Positions 27,836 to 38,477 of a stretch of 64,000 nucleotides of DNA are shown one piece after another. Every line of letters begins with the position of its first letter. The stretch's first letter is position 1. The position numbers and the translations under genes are program-made. The stretch is from Aplectana chamaeleonis (taxonomy: Eukaryota > Nematoda > Chromadorea > Rhabditida > Cosmocercidae): assembly GCA_029168955.1 (NCBI GenBank), contig JAPDOI010000183.1, forward strand, positions 398,501 to 462,500, read 5' to 3'. Under the pieces are notes generated by a model. That model ran no database searches and was not told where the DNA came from. It saw only the letters and a list, made by a program, of their open reading frames with translations.

Positions 27836-29368
27836 TCAGGGGGTTGCGCGATGGTGAATCAAAGCCAAATCTGGTGAGCGCTTCGCGCTCACCACAATTG
27901 ACTCTATGTTTGACAGTAGCGATCGCTCGCTCTTGTTCAAGAGCCACTGCGGTCCATTGATCCAGTCATTATTCGCAAGTTGAGAGCTCGTGAGCCCGCG
28001 CGTTCCCGCATCAGCGGTATTCCTTTCTCGGGGTACGTGGTAGAGGTGACAGCAATATCCACGCATCGTGAGATTGCTCATGATTGTCTTGATTTTTTCT
28101 CTTTGATTTGTTACGAAAACTGGGAGCTTTCGGGCAGAACTAATCCAGCTCAGTGCTATAAGGCTATCGCTGACAATGCTTATACTACTGATCTTGTTGG
28201 TTAGAGAAAAGGTAATTGATTCAGCTAGTTTCAATGCCATTAAAACAGCGAGTAGCTCCAGCTTTGGTATAGTGAGTGCCCTTTTCTTTGGTGCCAGTTT
28301 TGTTTTTCCGCTGATTAGACTGGATATTTTCGTGGTATCACTGTTTTCTGCGAAGGCACAGACTGCCATGGCTTGAGCGCTGGCGTCTGCAAAAACCCAT
28401 AAGTTGCAATTGTTCTGGTCATTGCCTGCTGGAAGCATTCGCCGTGGAACATGAACTTGGAAATTGTTGATGGATTTGGTTGTGTCGTGCCATTTCAGGG
28501 CAAAGTCTGGATCCACTGTTTCATTCCTATCAAATTTGCCCTCAAGCATTGTTCGCAGCAGGTGTTTCTGGCCTATCATCAATGGTGCACCGAAACCAAT
28601 AGGGTCGTGCATGGAATGATGTTGTCTGAGCACTTCCCTTTTCGTTTTGGGTTGGCTGCGGAACTCAGTTCTCAGCGAGTACATATCGGAGCTAGGGTTA
28701 TAGTCTACTCCCAGTAGTTTCATAGGTTCGAAAGGCGCTCTGTCGGCTTCCTCTATTTGATCATTCACCCCTGTACTGTTGCTTACAAATGCGCGTAAAT
28801 TCATTCCAATGGAGGCGAATAATTTTTTAGATTCCCTGTACTTCATACCTGCTTCCGCTTCAGTTTCAGCTTGCAGCAGTATGTTGTCGATATATAGCAA
28901 TTTTAGAATTTCACTTGCGAGTGGAATATTCAAGTTTTGCAAGTATGCAGAGAGAACCATATTCAACATTCTGGGAGACGAGGTTATCCCGAACGGTAGA
29001 CGTTTCCAACGGTACTCTATCAAGTTGTGCCGAACTGGTGGTTTGCTTGGATCTTTAACCCAGATAAACCTGCAGAGATCTCGGTGCGGCTCCGAAATGC
29101 GGATTTGTGTGAATGCTGCTTGTATGTCAGCAATGAGAAGAATCGATTTTTCGCGGCTTGCTACTAGAATGTCGTGAATTTTATTCACAAACGAAGCACC
29201 TGTATGAATGACGTCATTTAGCGACAATTGTCCACGCTGGTGTGACGAGGCGTCAAAGACTATCCTGAGTGGAGTTGCTTTGTGTGCCTTCAATACTCCA
29301 GAGTGAGGCATGTAGTAAGTTCCCGATGATTCCGGTACCGGATCGCGAACTTCCTCAATTGTGTCGTT
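27836..29368 (-). pseudogene. BEL/Pao reverse transcriptase and RNase H, truncated
   Basis: About 510 codons open from after the TAA at 29369-29371; the first ATG is at 29311. RT landmarks in order are LRIVFDAS, IADIQAAFTQI (first catalytic Asp), RLPFGITSSP and LLYIDNILL. The last corresponds to the YxDD box but reads YIDN, so the second catalytic Asp is Asn, which should impair polymerase activity. RNase H landmarks follow: FADASAQAMAVCAF, LELLAVLMAL, SDSLIALSW and TADAGTRG. The sequence stops at 27836 shortly after WLL and LALIHH-like segments. No integrase follows, so the 3' third of pol is missing. Confidence 0.88.
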
Positions 29369-29731
29369 TTAAAGATACTGGATTATGATTTTGACGTACC
29401 ACTCCTTTTGTTCAGGAAATGCGTCCAAGTGTTTCATCTGCGCGATCAACCGCTTCAGTGCCATGCCGTAGTTGTTCTTTAGATCCACTATATTGTCTTT
29501 TAGTGGAAACGGTTCAATAACACAGTTGTTCTCAAAAATGATGGTTTTTGCATACCTAGAGAGATATGCCTGCGTGTTTTCATCACCGAAACCTTCCCTC
29601 ATAGATATACCTAAACCTTCCAACTCGAATAGGTTCTTGATCATTTCTGATTCGGACACTATCGTGTTACAGGCAATTTGGTCATTACCAGATTGTGATA
29701 ATGCCACCTCTACCATACGCAGCGAATCCAA
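29369..29731 (-). pseudogene. BEL/Pao linker between protease and reverse transcriptase
   Basis: 120 codons including FELEGLGISM and ENNCVIEPFPLK, the segment that joins protease to reverse transcriptase in Pao polyproteins. It overlaps the protease frame by about 47 bp in another phase, marking a frameshift, and ends in TAA at 29369-29371. The downstream RT frame continues in the same phase right after that stop, so the TAA is an in-frame nonsense mutation. Confidence 0.7.
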
Positions 29732-30470
29732 AAATAGTTTGCGCTACGCGTAACCCCGTGGGCAATTGAATAGGTGGAGCATATTCATTGACAAAGGAGC
29801 AATAGAGATCAACTCCGACCAACACGTGCGGAATCTGGTGTTGGCCTCTCATGCATGTGTTTGTCAGGAAGACGTTATGTCCCTCCATGAATCTGATGTC
29901 TTTTTCATTAAGGTTTACTGAGGGAAAACCCGCGGTGATGATTGGCTTGGTTTTCATAGGGAATTCGAGGTCACGTCCTTGTGCGGTTTGAACTCTCAAA
30001 ACCACATGGTGTGATGGAAAAGTCTCTGACATTCCACTGATTCCAGAGAGAGTGCACTGTTCAGTTTTATGGACGGGCAATCCTAGATGGTCTGCTGACG
30101 ACTCGAGGATTAAACTGACTTGGGCCCCAGTATCGAAAAAGAACAAGGCTCTCTGGTACGAACTTGTAGTGTAATTCCAAACTAGTCCTTCAGCGGTCAT
30201 CAGGACTATTTGCTGTCCTTGGAAGTTGGATGATTCAGTTTTGGTAGCCTCGTTGTTCACGATTGAAGACGATGCATTTTGTGAACTAGGTTGGTAGGCA
30301 AAATGATGAGGTACCAATAGAGATTCATCGGCCTCAGCTCTGTTGTTTCGAGCAGCAGTCGATGGTGTTGACAATATGGTGGGATTTTGGATTACATTCC
30401 GTTTATCGGTTTGCGCCTTTTCTCTCACTGTGCCATTCGTTTTTTGTAAAGAGAGAGTTTCATCGTGCAA
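29685..30470 (-). pseudogene. BEL/Pao protease region (DUF1758 retropepsin-like)
   Basis: Open in the same frame as the gag part just upstream, directly after the TGA; its first codon is TTG, so it has no independent start. About 110 residues in lies FFFDTGAQVSLI, the aspartic protease active-site motif (DTG) of Pao-type elements, followed by hydrophobic beta-strand-like segments (VVLRVQTAQG, HVLVGVDLY) and TIFGFAAYGRGG, which marks the end of this domain in the family. The family enzyme cleaves the gag-pol polyprotein. The frame is lost at 29685, with continuity moving to the frame at 29369-29731. Confidence 0.8.
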
Positions 30471-31346
30471 TCAGCCACAATTTTTACAATGTGATCTCTT
30501 GCAATCATTGCTTTTGTGCTCGTTAGAGAAACATTTCCAACAAAGGTTCTTTTCCATGACTGTCTTTCTCCGTGCTGTTGCATCCCTCACACTACGGCAT
30601 TGGAAGGACTTGTGATTTGCCCTCTCGCGAAACTCGCAGAAGGATGTGTTTTGAGATGTATTTCTTCTTCTATTTCCTTCGTCACCCTGCCTGATGTGTA
30701 ACTCTGGATGGCCAAGCCGTTCAGAGATGTAGGTGTTCCCTACTATGACTACTTCAAGTCTGTCAAGAGTTTCTCCGACCGTATAACTTTCTCCATTTTT
30801 GTTTTCTCTCAAAAATTCTTCGATAATATGACGAGGAAACTTTTTGAAGATAGTCTCGATCCACATGGGATCTTGTGTGTCGGAGATTCTGTAGCCAGAC
30901 GATGTCATTTCGTTTATGAGTGAGCGGATGTTGTCGAAAACCGCTTCGCATGCTTTGGGGTTGTCTTTAGCGGTCGGCAAAGAAACCAACCTTTTAATGA
31001 CATTGGCCCTGCTATTAGTCACGTTGTCATATTTCTTCTTTATGGTATCTACCATCCAGGCATAATTTTCTGGGACCATTTTGATTCCCTTTATAGCTGT
31101 GGCTGCTCTTCCAATCAAGCTCTCTTTCAGCAATATCATCCTTTCCATCTCACTCAGAGTAGTATTGCGATAAACCAAAGCCTCGAAAACAGCCCAATAC
31201 TCTTGAAAATCTTCTAGGTTCCCCGAGAACTGTGGAATTTTTTTCTCTCGGTGGCTTGATGTTGTAATTCTCTTGAGAAATGTGCTCTTGAGAAAGCACG
31301 ATATCGTTATCGCTCGCTTGAATCGCTGCGACTTCAGCTGATGCAT
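30471..31346 (-). pseudogene. BEL/Pao gag, capsid-like (DUF1759) and zinc knuckle part
   Basis: 291 codons. The early part matches the DUF1759 style of Pao gag (KIPQFSGNLEDFQEYWAVFE, then MERMILLKESLIGRAA, then a long helical stretch with RLVSLP). The last 60 residues carry Cys/His spacing typical of gag zinc knuckles (CRSVRDA, CWKCFSNEHKSNDC, CKNCG). The frame ends in TGA at 30471-30473 exactly where protease sequence continues in the same frame, so this is either a nonsense mutation or, less likely, a read-through site. Nucleic-acid binding and particle assembly are the family role. Here the copy is not functional as a polyprotein. Confidence 0.8.
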
Positions 31347-31800
31347 TATTTTGTTGTTGTTTCGCGCCGCTCGGAATTTGCGAGCTATTCGATGGATGCA
31401 TCTGTTGAGTGGAAATTTCCGTCAATATCTGATTTTTTTCTATCTCTTCATGAGTTTGGAAAAGTAGATATTCCCTGTTTGGAGTTCGCCCTGGATTAGA
31501 GGTCTGTTCACTTTTCGGCTGTGCCGTATCTGCCGCATTTCTGCCACAAACTCGCGTGTGCTCATACTTTATTTCGCCCAGTCGAGTCTTGAGCGCGGTT
31601 AGAATGGCGTCTGCTTCTGAAAGAGCTTGGTCGTGAAGAATTTCTTTTTCAATGACCTGAAACTCCTCGATAAACTCCTTTTTCTCCGCTTTCTTGGTTT
31701 CAGCGTATTCGCGGTTTATTGAGTCAAGAATAGTCAATAACTCGCTACGAGATGAGCTGATTATTGCGTTGGCATTTTCAAGCGCAGCCGTCATTTTCAA
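31150..31800 (-). pseudogene. BEL/Pao gag, N-terminal part (frameshifted)
   Basis: A 216-residue frame rich in charged residues, with a probable coiled coil in the first half (heptad-like Leu, Ile, Glu and Lys from residue 1 to about 85), then a polar Gln/Asn/Ser-rich linker. Retroelement gag proteins commonly start this way before the capsid-like region. The frame remains open upstream of the ATG to about 31862, where it stops, and a shifted frame carries on to 32026. Its 3' part overlaps the gag C-terminal frame at 31150-31346, showing a single frameshift within about 200 bp. Assignment rests on position and the downstream domains rather than on a strong motif. Confidence 0.6.
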
Positions 31801-32026
31801 GCAGAACTCGATGCATTCGCTTGAATCTTTTGGGTAGTTAGGTACATCCGCGAATTCTCAGAATGTATCTATCTGAGATGTCAATGCGGTCGTTACGCGT
31901 TTTAGGCTCGACCGGTAGAAATAAAGTGCCATTGTGAACACTTTTCACTTTACGAACTTTGCTGTTCGTTGGGTGCGTTCTTTTCAAAGAACTCGGCTTT
32001 GTGATGGCGGGAGAAGTCCTGGCCAC

Positions 32027-32465
32027 AATCCTGGCTTGTCAATTCGGCCAAACGGCAGGAATTGAGAAGCGGGCGCACGGTTTGGTCCGTGATAGCCGAT
32101 GCACCAAATGTGCCCTTAAGCACTGCTGTGGTGGTTCAGTTTGTAGAGAAGTTTATCCGAAGCCTACGAAGCCTGTGCAGGCTCTACTTTCAAGTGACGA
32201 GGCCGGGGCGGGGCTAGCTGAGCTCGCCGCCGCGGCACCGCACATAAGTGCGACGTCGCGGTCGCGACACTGCTAATCGAGATTTTGGCAAGGCATCGTC
32301 CCATCTGGTACTCTTTCGGAATGGACGATCTACCTAAAAGAATCGGATTTCTGTGGTGTTTTCTATACGTTCTTAAGCATAAATTTCACATGTGTACTAT
32401 GCTTCTACATGTTTAGAAACAGAAACATGACAAAATGATCCTGTAGTTGTACAAGAAAACCTTTT
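32027..32465. other. Unassigned GC-rich stretch upstream of the BEL/Pao relic
   Basis: No LTR was identified, though the 5' end of the minus-strand element would lie here. The stretch has a GC-rich patch around 32200-32280 (GCCGCCGCGGCACC). A short word near 32308-32320 (GGTACTCTTTCGG) reappears inverted at about 33136-33148, just outside the fold-back element to the right, so the two flanks may be remnants of a larger inverted structure. Confidence 0.4.
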
Positions 32466-33116
32466 TATACTGCCTTTATTCTGGAGTGCACAAGCCCCCT
32501 TTTCACCCGCACACGCAACTCCAGTAATGGACCACGGCAGCGCGGTTTGTGGTGAGCCCGTTCTCTCCCACCCCATGCGACAGGCATCGACTTTCGCATG
32601 ACCACCGTCGAGTCGTCCGTATGATCGGCGATCATGCTCAGAGACGGTGAGCTTTTTCATTTTTTTCTCTGCCGTTTTCAGTTGTTTTGGTGATAATTCA
32701 AATGTCATCGTATTGGCTAAAGGTTAGGGTAGACAGAAAGCTTTGCAGAATCCTTAGCGCCACCCAGAAATTGAGAAAACATCTGTTCTCTTTCTTTGGC
32801 GAAAAAAAAACTTTCTTCTTGAACATTTATCTACTGTTTCAAATCCTTGGGTCATTTACCCGCATCTCATTACGACGACATTTAAAATATCACCGAAACA
32901 ACATAAGACGGCAAAACAAAACTCGAAAACTCACCTTCTCTGAGCATGATCGCCGTTCGTGCGGACGATTAAACGGTGGTCATGCGAAAGTCGATGCCTG
33001 CCACATGGGGTGGGAGAGAACGGGCTCACCACAGACCGCGCTGACGTGGTTCATTACTGTTGCAGCGTGTGCGGGTGAAAAGGTGGGCTTGTACACTCCC
33101 GAATAAAGGCAGTATA
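32466..33116. mobile_element. 650-bp fold-back element (TA-flanked MITE-like)
   Basis: Two inverted arms of about 230-250 bp (32466-32715 and 32868-33116) around a spacer of about 150 bp. The ends are TATACTGCCTTTATTC and its inverse GAATAAAGGCAGTATA. Conserved interior words such as GGCATCGACTTTCGCATGAC occur in both arms in opposite orientation, so each arm translates to a similar peptide on opposite strands. Outer TA dinucleotides would fit a TA target duplication (Tc1/mariner-type nonautonomous element). There is no transposase. Arms are roughly 85-90% identical by eye, so this is not a recent insertion. Confidence 0.75.
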
Positions 33117-34419
33117 CCAGAGTGGGTCGTCTGTACCGAAAGAGTACCGCCCACCTTACATATTGCACCCCTCCAGTAAACTCTGAAGACCGTGCGGTAC
33201 CAGTTGCCAGAACAGCCGTAAAATGACGTGTGTGATGGTATAGATGCTTAATCTACCGTAGAAGCAACGCCCATTTTATTGATTTGCTGCGAAAATCTTG
33301 GAAAAATCTTAGGTTTCTCTCAAAAAGCGGTAAATTCAGGTGGAAATGGTCGTGAATATTGGATTGAAATCTGACTGAGAGTTGATAAGTGGTACTGACT
33401 CGTAGAGATTTTGAGTGACCAGACAAGAGCTCCAACTTTGTTTGTTATCTTTTTCTCACACCCGAGGTTTTCCTCTCTTGACGGACTGTATTCTAGGTTT
33501 CAAAAGATTCAAACCACTCCTAATTGCAGCCAACACTAAAATCAGCCCACACTCTGGGATTACCTCCCTTGCCGGACGGTGTAGCTGAAGGTTGCGCAGC
33601 CCATTTTAGGTTTCAAATGATTTAAAGGCTATGGTCGCGATAAAATATGCTCTTCTTCTCCCCCTCTCTAAACCCTTTTATTGGGTTTAGAGTAGTAGGA
33701 CCTTTACTAGCGAGACCTAGCGAAGTTTTCACTCAAAAAAATTTTCACGTCCGCTAGCTTTCTGAGGCAGATTATTCTGACAAAACGGTGTTGACTGCCT
33801 TCCGTATATCCGAAAGTTGCTGTCCGTATGGACTCTCCTGAGCAGAACTGGCTGCCGGACATTTATAGCAGGGCGTAGGGTATAAAAAACGTGGCATAAA
33901 GAAAGCAAAACATAAGAAGCCAGCGGTAGATCGTAGGTTGTTACCGGCATCTTATTTACGACCCCTTCCTTTTGTAATGTACGCAAGCTATTATTCTCGC
34001 TCTACCATCCCTGTCATGTTGAGAAAAAAGCACTCGCATTTTAGATGTGGTTTCCCTTGTTGACCAACACCATGCCTTTGTTCTCAATAAATGAATTATG
34101 TCCGTTGATGTTTACGTTTTTGTGAAGCAGATTTTGATAAGCTCAGACGTTCAACATATATAAAACTGGTTTATCGAAGTTAGTGAATCAAAATGACTGA
34201 GCGGTTGTATTGAGTGACGAACAGAGATGATGCGGAAGTTGAGCTGCTGATTGTTTCGTCAGACTGGCGAGGAAGTGTCTCCAGAGTTTCGCGTACTCCT
34301 CAAAACGCGTTGCACGCTTCTCAAGATACATGATTTCCTATCTGTTTTCTTCGCTACACAAAGGCTAAGATTTCGCATGAAAAATTGAGAAAATCTCGCT
34401 GATTCGATTCTTTCTTCAT
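33117..34419. other. Intergenic region with fragments of dispersed repeats
   Basis: No gene recognised. Around 33440-33620 there are two degenerate copies of a roughly 100-bp repeat containing CAACACTAAAATCAGCCCAC followed by GGGATTACCTCCC, also present at 36660-36720 and 36840-36970. Around 33630-33710 a segment with CTAAACCCTTTTATTGGGTT and GAGTAGTAGGACC is the inverse of sequence near 38400-38460. Positions 33740-34419 show nothing further beyond TATA-like words. Confidence 0.5.
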
Positions 34420-35330
34420 GACGTTCTGCACTTTTCCACTGCGGCCCTGCTAACTCTCTATGACGTCCTGCACATTCCCACCTGGGTCCTTAACACATTT
34501 CACGACATCCTGCACGCACCTACTGGGGTACAGCACCCATTCCATGACGTCCTGCACATTCTTACTGGGAACCTGCGCACTTTCTATGATGTCCTGCACG
34601 CCTCCATTCGGGTCCTGCACACTCCCACTGGGGCCCTGCCCACTTCCTCCGACGTTCTGCACACTTTCTATGACATCCTGCACACTCTCATTTGGGTCAT
34701 GCAAACTCCCACTGTGGTCCTGCACATTTTCTCTGACGTTCTGCACATTTTCTATGACATTCTGCACACTCCCATTTGGGTCATGCACACTCCCACTGGA
34801 GTCCTGCAGACTTCGTATGACGTCCTGGACACTACCATTTGGGTCCTGCACACTCTCACTGGGGTCCTGCACACTTCCTCCAACGTTCTGCACACTTTCT
34901 ATGACATTCTGCACCCTCCCCTTTGGGTCATGCACACTCCCACTGGGGTCCTGCCCACTTCATCCGACGTTCTGCACACTTTCTATGACATCCTGCACAC
35001 TCCCATTTGGGTCATGCAAACTCCCACTGTGGTCCTGCACATTTTCTCTGACGTTCTGCACATTTTCTATGACATTCTGCACACTCCCATTTGGGTCATG
35101 CACACTCCCACTGGAGTCCTGCAGACTTCGTATGACGTCCTGCACACTCCCATTTGGGTCCTGCATACTCCCACTGAGATCCTGCACACTTTCTACGACG
35201 TTCTGGACACTACCACTGGGGTCCTGCACACTTTCCATGACGTTTTGCACAATTCCATTTAGGTCCTGCACACTCCCACTGGGGTCCTGCACACTTCCTC
35301 CGACGTTCGGCACACTCCCATTTGGGTCCT
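34420..35330 (+). repeat. 21-bp minisatellite array A
   Basis: About 43 tandem 21-bp units such as CTGCACACTCCCACTGGGGT(C) alternating with CTGCACACTTTCTATGACGT(C), i.e. a 42-bp dimer of the same architecture as the large satellite (CACACTTTCTA and CCATTTGGGTC cores are shared). A longer internal duplication is visible: a segment of about 315 bp around 34630-34830 recurs at about 34940-35140. The array stops exactly where the palindrome begins. Confidence 0.93.
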
Positions 35331-36063
35331 ATTGACTGAAGTGCTTGCTTTCATTGTTCAGCTGTTTCTGTTAGGTAAATTTGCATTTATTTCTTTCTCT
35401 GAATGTCGATTATTTTCGACTGCCCGGCATGAGCCTGCGATCTGTTTGGGCTGAGCAGTGCACGTGTGCACGAACTGGCATTTTTGTGCCCAGGAAACTC
35501 TAATTCTAGCCCGTTTTTTACCGCTCTACCTTCAAAGTTGTTTGCCGTTTTCGATCTAATCTGATTTTTCTAGTTTTTTCGGTCACGTTTTCCATCGTGA
35601 CCACTGCCTTTAACCTTTTCTGCCCAACTTTCAGAAATTCAGTTAAGTGATTCACAATTGGTTTGCTCTGCACTTTCCGGCTAAACATCGAAAACTGAGA
35701 GCAGCGTCGAACAATTAAAACCCTCATCTTTTTTGAAATCGAATGAATGCTTGCTGTTCAAGTTTACAAGTCTCAGTTCTTTGAAAAATTATGTTGTTGC
35801 TCCCATTCCCAATATTTGGAAACACAGATTCTCTAACATTACTAAATTACTTACCGCGTTCACTACCAATCAACTAATGAATTGAGTTGTCTGAAAAACA
35901 TTATTTAATGAAGGTGAAAATGACATAACACAGTGTGAATGCGGGCCCGCTCTGCTGAAATAATTGCAGCCACACAGATACTTTTATCCAGCCCACTCCC
36001 CCCCATCGGTTCACTCGAGTTGGCTCTGAAATTTTCAGAGTTTGACTACGATTTTGTTAGATC

Positions 36064-36365
36064 TTGACCACCGGTGGTGCTGTTTTCCTACTTTCTAGCC
36101 CGTGTAGAAAGCCCCATCTGCTGACCAATGGAGACAAAAACGTAAAGGCCAACCGAGCATTGCTCGACACGACGCGGTCGCGTCACGGGTCTCGTAAACG
36201 AAATCGATAATAACCAATTGATAAAGGCTAGGGTATAAAGAAGTGGTGAGCGGTGTGTCTTCATTCACATACCGTCCTTTCCCAGGGGTCAGCATTTGAG
36301 GATCTACCGGAACTAGGAAGTAGGAAAACAGCGTCTCCTTGACAACATCATGACAGGTGGTCAAC
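36064..36365. mobile_element. TATA-bearing core element in the palindrome's left arm
   Basis: About 300 bp with imperfect terminal inverted repeats: left TTGACCACC then GCTGTTTTCCTACTTTCTAG, right CTAGGAAGTAGGAAAACAGC then GGTGGTCAA. It contains GGGTATAAAGAAGTGG followed 29 nt after the TATA start by TTCATTCA, an initiator-like motif. The GC-rich block ACGCGGTCGCGTCACGG lies upstream of the TATA. Related but diverged copies are found split by insertions at 49280-52560 and 53808-54600, and a mirror copy lies at 37185-37486. There is no coding capacity. Confidence 0.7.
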
Positions 36366-37184
36366 AACATCTTGACAGGGGTTCAAGATATACTAAAATC
36401 GGAGTGAATCCTTGAAAAATTATAGAGCCGTGACGCGACCGCGTCGTGTCGAGCAATGTTTGGTTGGCCTTTACGTTCTTATCCCCTGGAGAAGTACGCT
36501 TCGTGAATGAAGGCACACCGCTCTCCACTTTTTTATACCTTAGCCTTTATCAGTTGGGTATAATCAATTTTGTTTACGAGAGGTAATCCCCGGGTGTAGG
36601 CTGATTGCAGTGTTGAGTGCGATTCGGAACGGTTTAAATCACTTGAAACCAAGAATGGACCAAGGGAGGTAATCCCCGGGTGTGGGCTGATTTTAGTGTT
36701 GGCTAAAATTCGGAGCTTTTCCTGGCTCGTTTTAATGCGTTCTTTCAACTTCAAAGTTACAGTGTGCCCCTTCACTACCCATTCCTAGTGGAAACTAAAA
36801 CACATTTTTTATCGTGAACACTGCCTTTAAACCACTCCGAATTTTAGCCAACACTAAAATCAGCCCACACCCGGGGATTACCTCCCTTGGTCCATTCTTG
36901 GTTTCAAGTGATTTAAACCGTTCCGAATCGCACTCAACACTGCAATCAGCCTACACCCGGGGATTACCTCTCGTAAACAAAATTGATTATACCCAACTGA
37001 TAAAGGCTAGGGTATAAAAAAGTGGAGAGCGGTGTGCCTTCATTCACGAAGCGTACTTCTCCAGGGGATAAGAACGTAAAGGCCAACCAAACATTGCTCG
37101 ACACGACGCGGTCGCGTCACGGCTCTATAATTTTTCAAGGATTCACTCCGATTTTAGTATATCTTGAACCCCTGTCAAGATGTT

Positions 37185-37486
37185 GTTGACCACCTGTCAT
37201 GATGTTGTCAAGGAGACGCTGTTTTCCTACTTCCTAGTTCCGGTAGATCCTCAAATGCTGACCCCTGGGAAAGTACGGTATGTGAATGAAGACACACCGC
37301 TCACCACTTCTTTATACCCTAGCCTTTATCAATTGGTTATTATCGATTTCGTTTACGAGACCCGTGACGCGACCGCGTCGTGTCGAGCAATGTTCGGTTG
37401 GCCTTTACGTTTTTGTCTCCATTGGTTAGCAGATGGGGCTTTCTACACGGGCTAGAAAGTAGGAAAACAGCACCACCGGTGGTCAA
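37185..37486. mobile_element. Mirror copy of the TATA-bearing core element
   Basis: Reverse complement of the element at 36064-36365, placed there by the palindrome. It differs by a few substitutions. Between the two, additional diverged copies of the same GC-rich plus TATA segment occur in each arm (36420-36560 and its mirror 36990-37130), so each arm is itself partly self-complementary. Confidence 0.7.
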
Positions 37487-38219
37487 GATCTAACAAAATC
37501 GTAGTCAAACTCTGAAAATTTCAGAGCCAACTCGAGTGAACCGATGGGGGGGAGTGGGCTGGATAAAAGTATCTGTGTGGCTGCAATTATTTCAGCAGAG
37601 CGGGCCCGCATTCACACTGTGTTATGTCATTTTCACCTTCATTAAATAATGTTTTTCAGACAACTCAATTCATTAGTTGATTGGTAGTGAACGCGGTAAG
37701 TAATTTAGTAATGTTAGAGAATCTGTGTTTCCAAATATTGGGAATGGGAGCAACAACATAATTTTTCAAAGAACTGAGACTTGTAAACTTGAACAGCAAG
37801 CATTCATTCGATTTCAAAAAAGATGAGGGTTTTAATTGTTCGACGCTACTCTCAGTTTTCGATGTTTAGTCGGAAAGTGCAGTGCAAACCAATTGTGAAT
37901 CACTTAACTGAATTTCTGAAAGTTGGGCAGAAAAGGTTAAAGGCAGTGGTCACGATGGAAAACGTCACCGAAAAAACTAGAAAAATCAGATTAGATCGAA
38001 AACGGCAAACAACTTTGAAGGTAGAGCGGTAAAAAACGGGCTAGAATTAGAGTTTCCTGGGCACAAAATGCCAGTTCGTGCACACGTGCACTGCTCAGCC
38101 CAAACAGATCGCAGGCTCATGCCGGGCAGTCGAAAATAATCGACATTCAGAGAAAGAAATAAATGCAAATTTACCTAACAGAAACAGCTGAACAATGAAA
38201 GCAAGCACTTCAGTCAATG

Positions 38220-38477
38220 TTTTTGACTAGATGAGTCGGTGTTAATTGATTGAATTCCAATTCCAAGCCAGCTGATGTTTTTGATATTGAAGATCATCGA
38301 TGCCGATATGTGTGGTGTGCTCGCACGCCTTCAAAAGACAAGAAAGTTCAGGCTTCAAATTTGGCCCGGAACAGCGGTTTCCCGCGATTTTTCTTATAGG
38401 CCCTACTACTCTAAACCAGAAAAGGTTTTAGAGAGGAAAAGAAGACAAGCCTATCTGATCGCGACCACTCCCTTCAA
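38220..38477. other. Left half of a dispersed repeat interrupted at 38478
   Basis: Contains CTACTACTCTAAACC and GATCGCGACCACTCCCTTCA. The last of these matches the palindrome sequence near 35597 (GTGACCACTGCCTTTAACC), where no insertion is present. No gene recognised. Confidence 0.5.

Larger units (their letters stand above)
27836..32026 (-). mobile_element. Degenerate BEL/Pao LTR-type retroelement
   Basis: Reading on the minus strand from about 32026 down to 27836 are a gag N-terminus, a gag C-terminus with zinc knuckle, a DTGAQ aspartic protease, reverse transcriptase and RNase H. This order and the gag and protease types are those of BEL/Pao polyproteins. The reading frame is interrupted by frameshifts between 31346 and 31862 and around 29685-29731, and by in-frame stops at 30471-30473 (TGA) and 29369-29371 (TAA). 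There is no integrase (no HHCC or DDE region) and no LTR pair was recognised, so the element is truncated and dead. A short frame at 31838-32026 may be the extreme N-terminus, shifted. Confidence 0.85.
35331..38219. repeat. Nearly perfect 2.9-kb palindrome (1385-bp arms, 119-bp spacer)
   Basis: Left arm 35331-36715 and right arm 36835-38219 are reverse complements without indels: paired positions always sum to 73550. Only a handful of substitutions were noticed (for example a Cys/Tyr change in a short mirrored frame). The arms contain no recognisable gene. They include a nested TIR element and, near 35600, sequence homologous to the interrupted site at 38478-39179. The left flank is minisatellite A and the right flank is unrelated; I saw no target duplication. 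Explanations are recent inverted duplication, a very large fold-back element, or an assembly fold-back artefact. Confidence 0.95.

Noticed and set aside
30471..30473. Programmed stop read-through between gag and protease
   Set aside because: The element has other frameshifts, another in-frame stop, an altered catalytic box and no integrase; a nonsense mutation is simpler.
27836..32026. LTRs of the BEL/Pao element
   Set aside because: I looked on both sides and found no matching direct repeats; the 3' side appears truncated.
34450..35335. Repetitive peptides encoded by minisatellites (also at 40507-41391, 45872-46393, 46242-46961)
   Set aside because: 21-bp periods give 7-codon repeats open in several frames at once; same explanation as the satellite.
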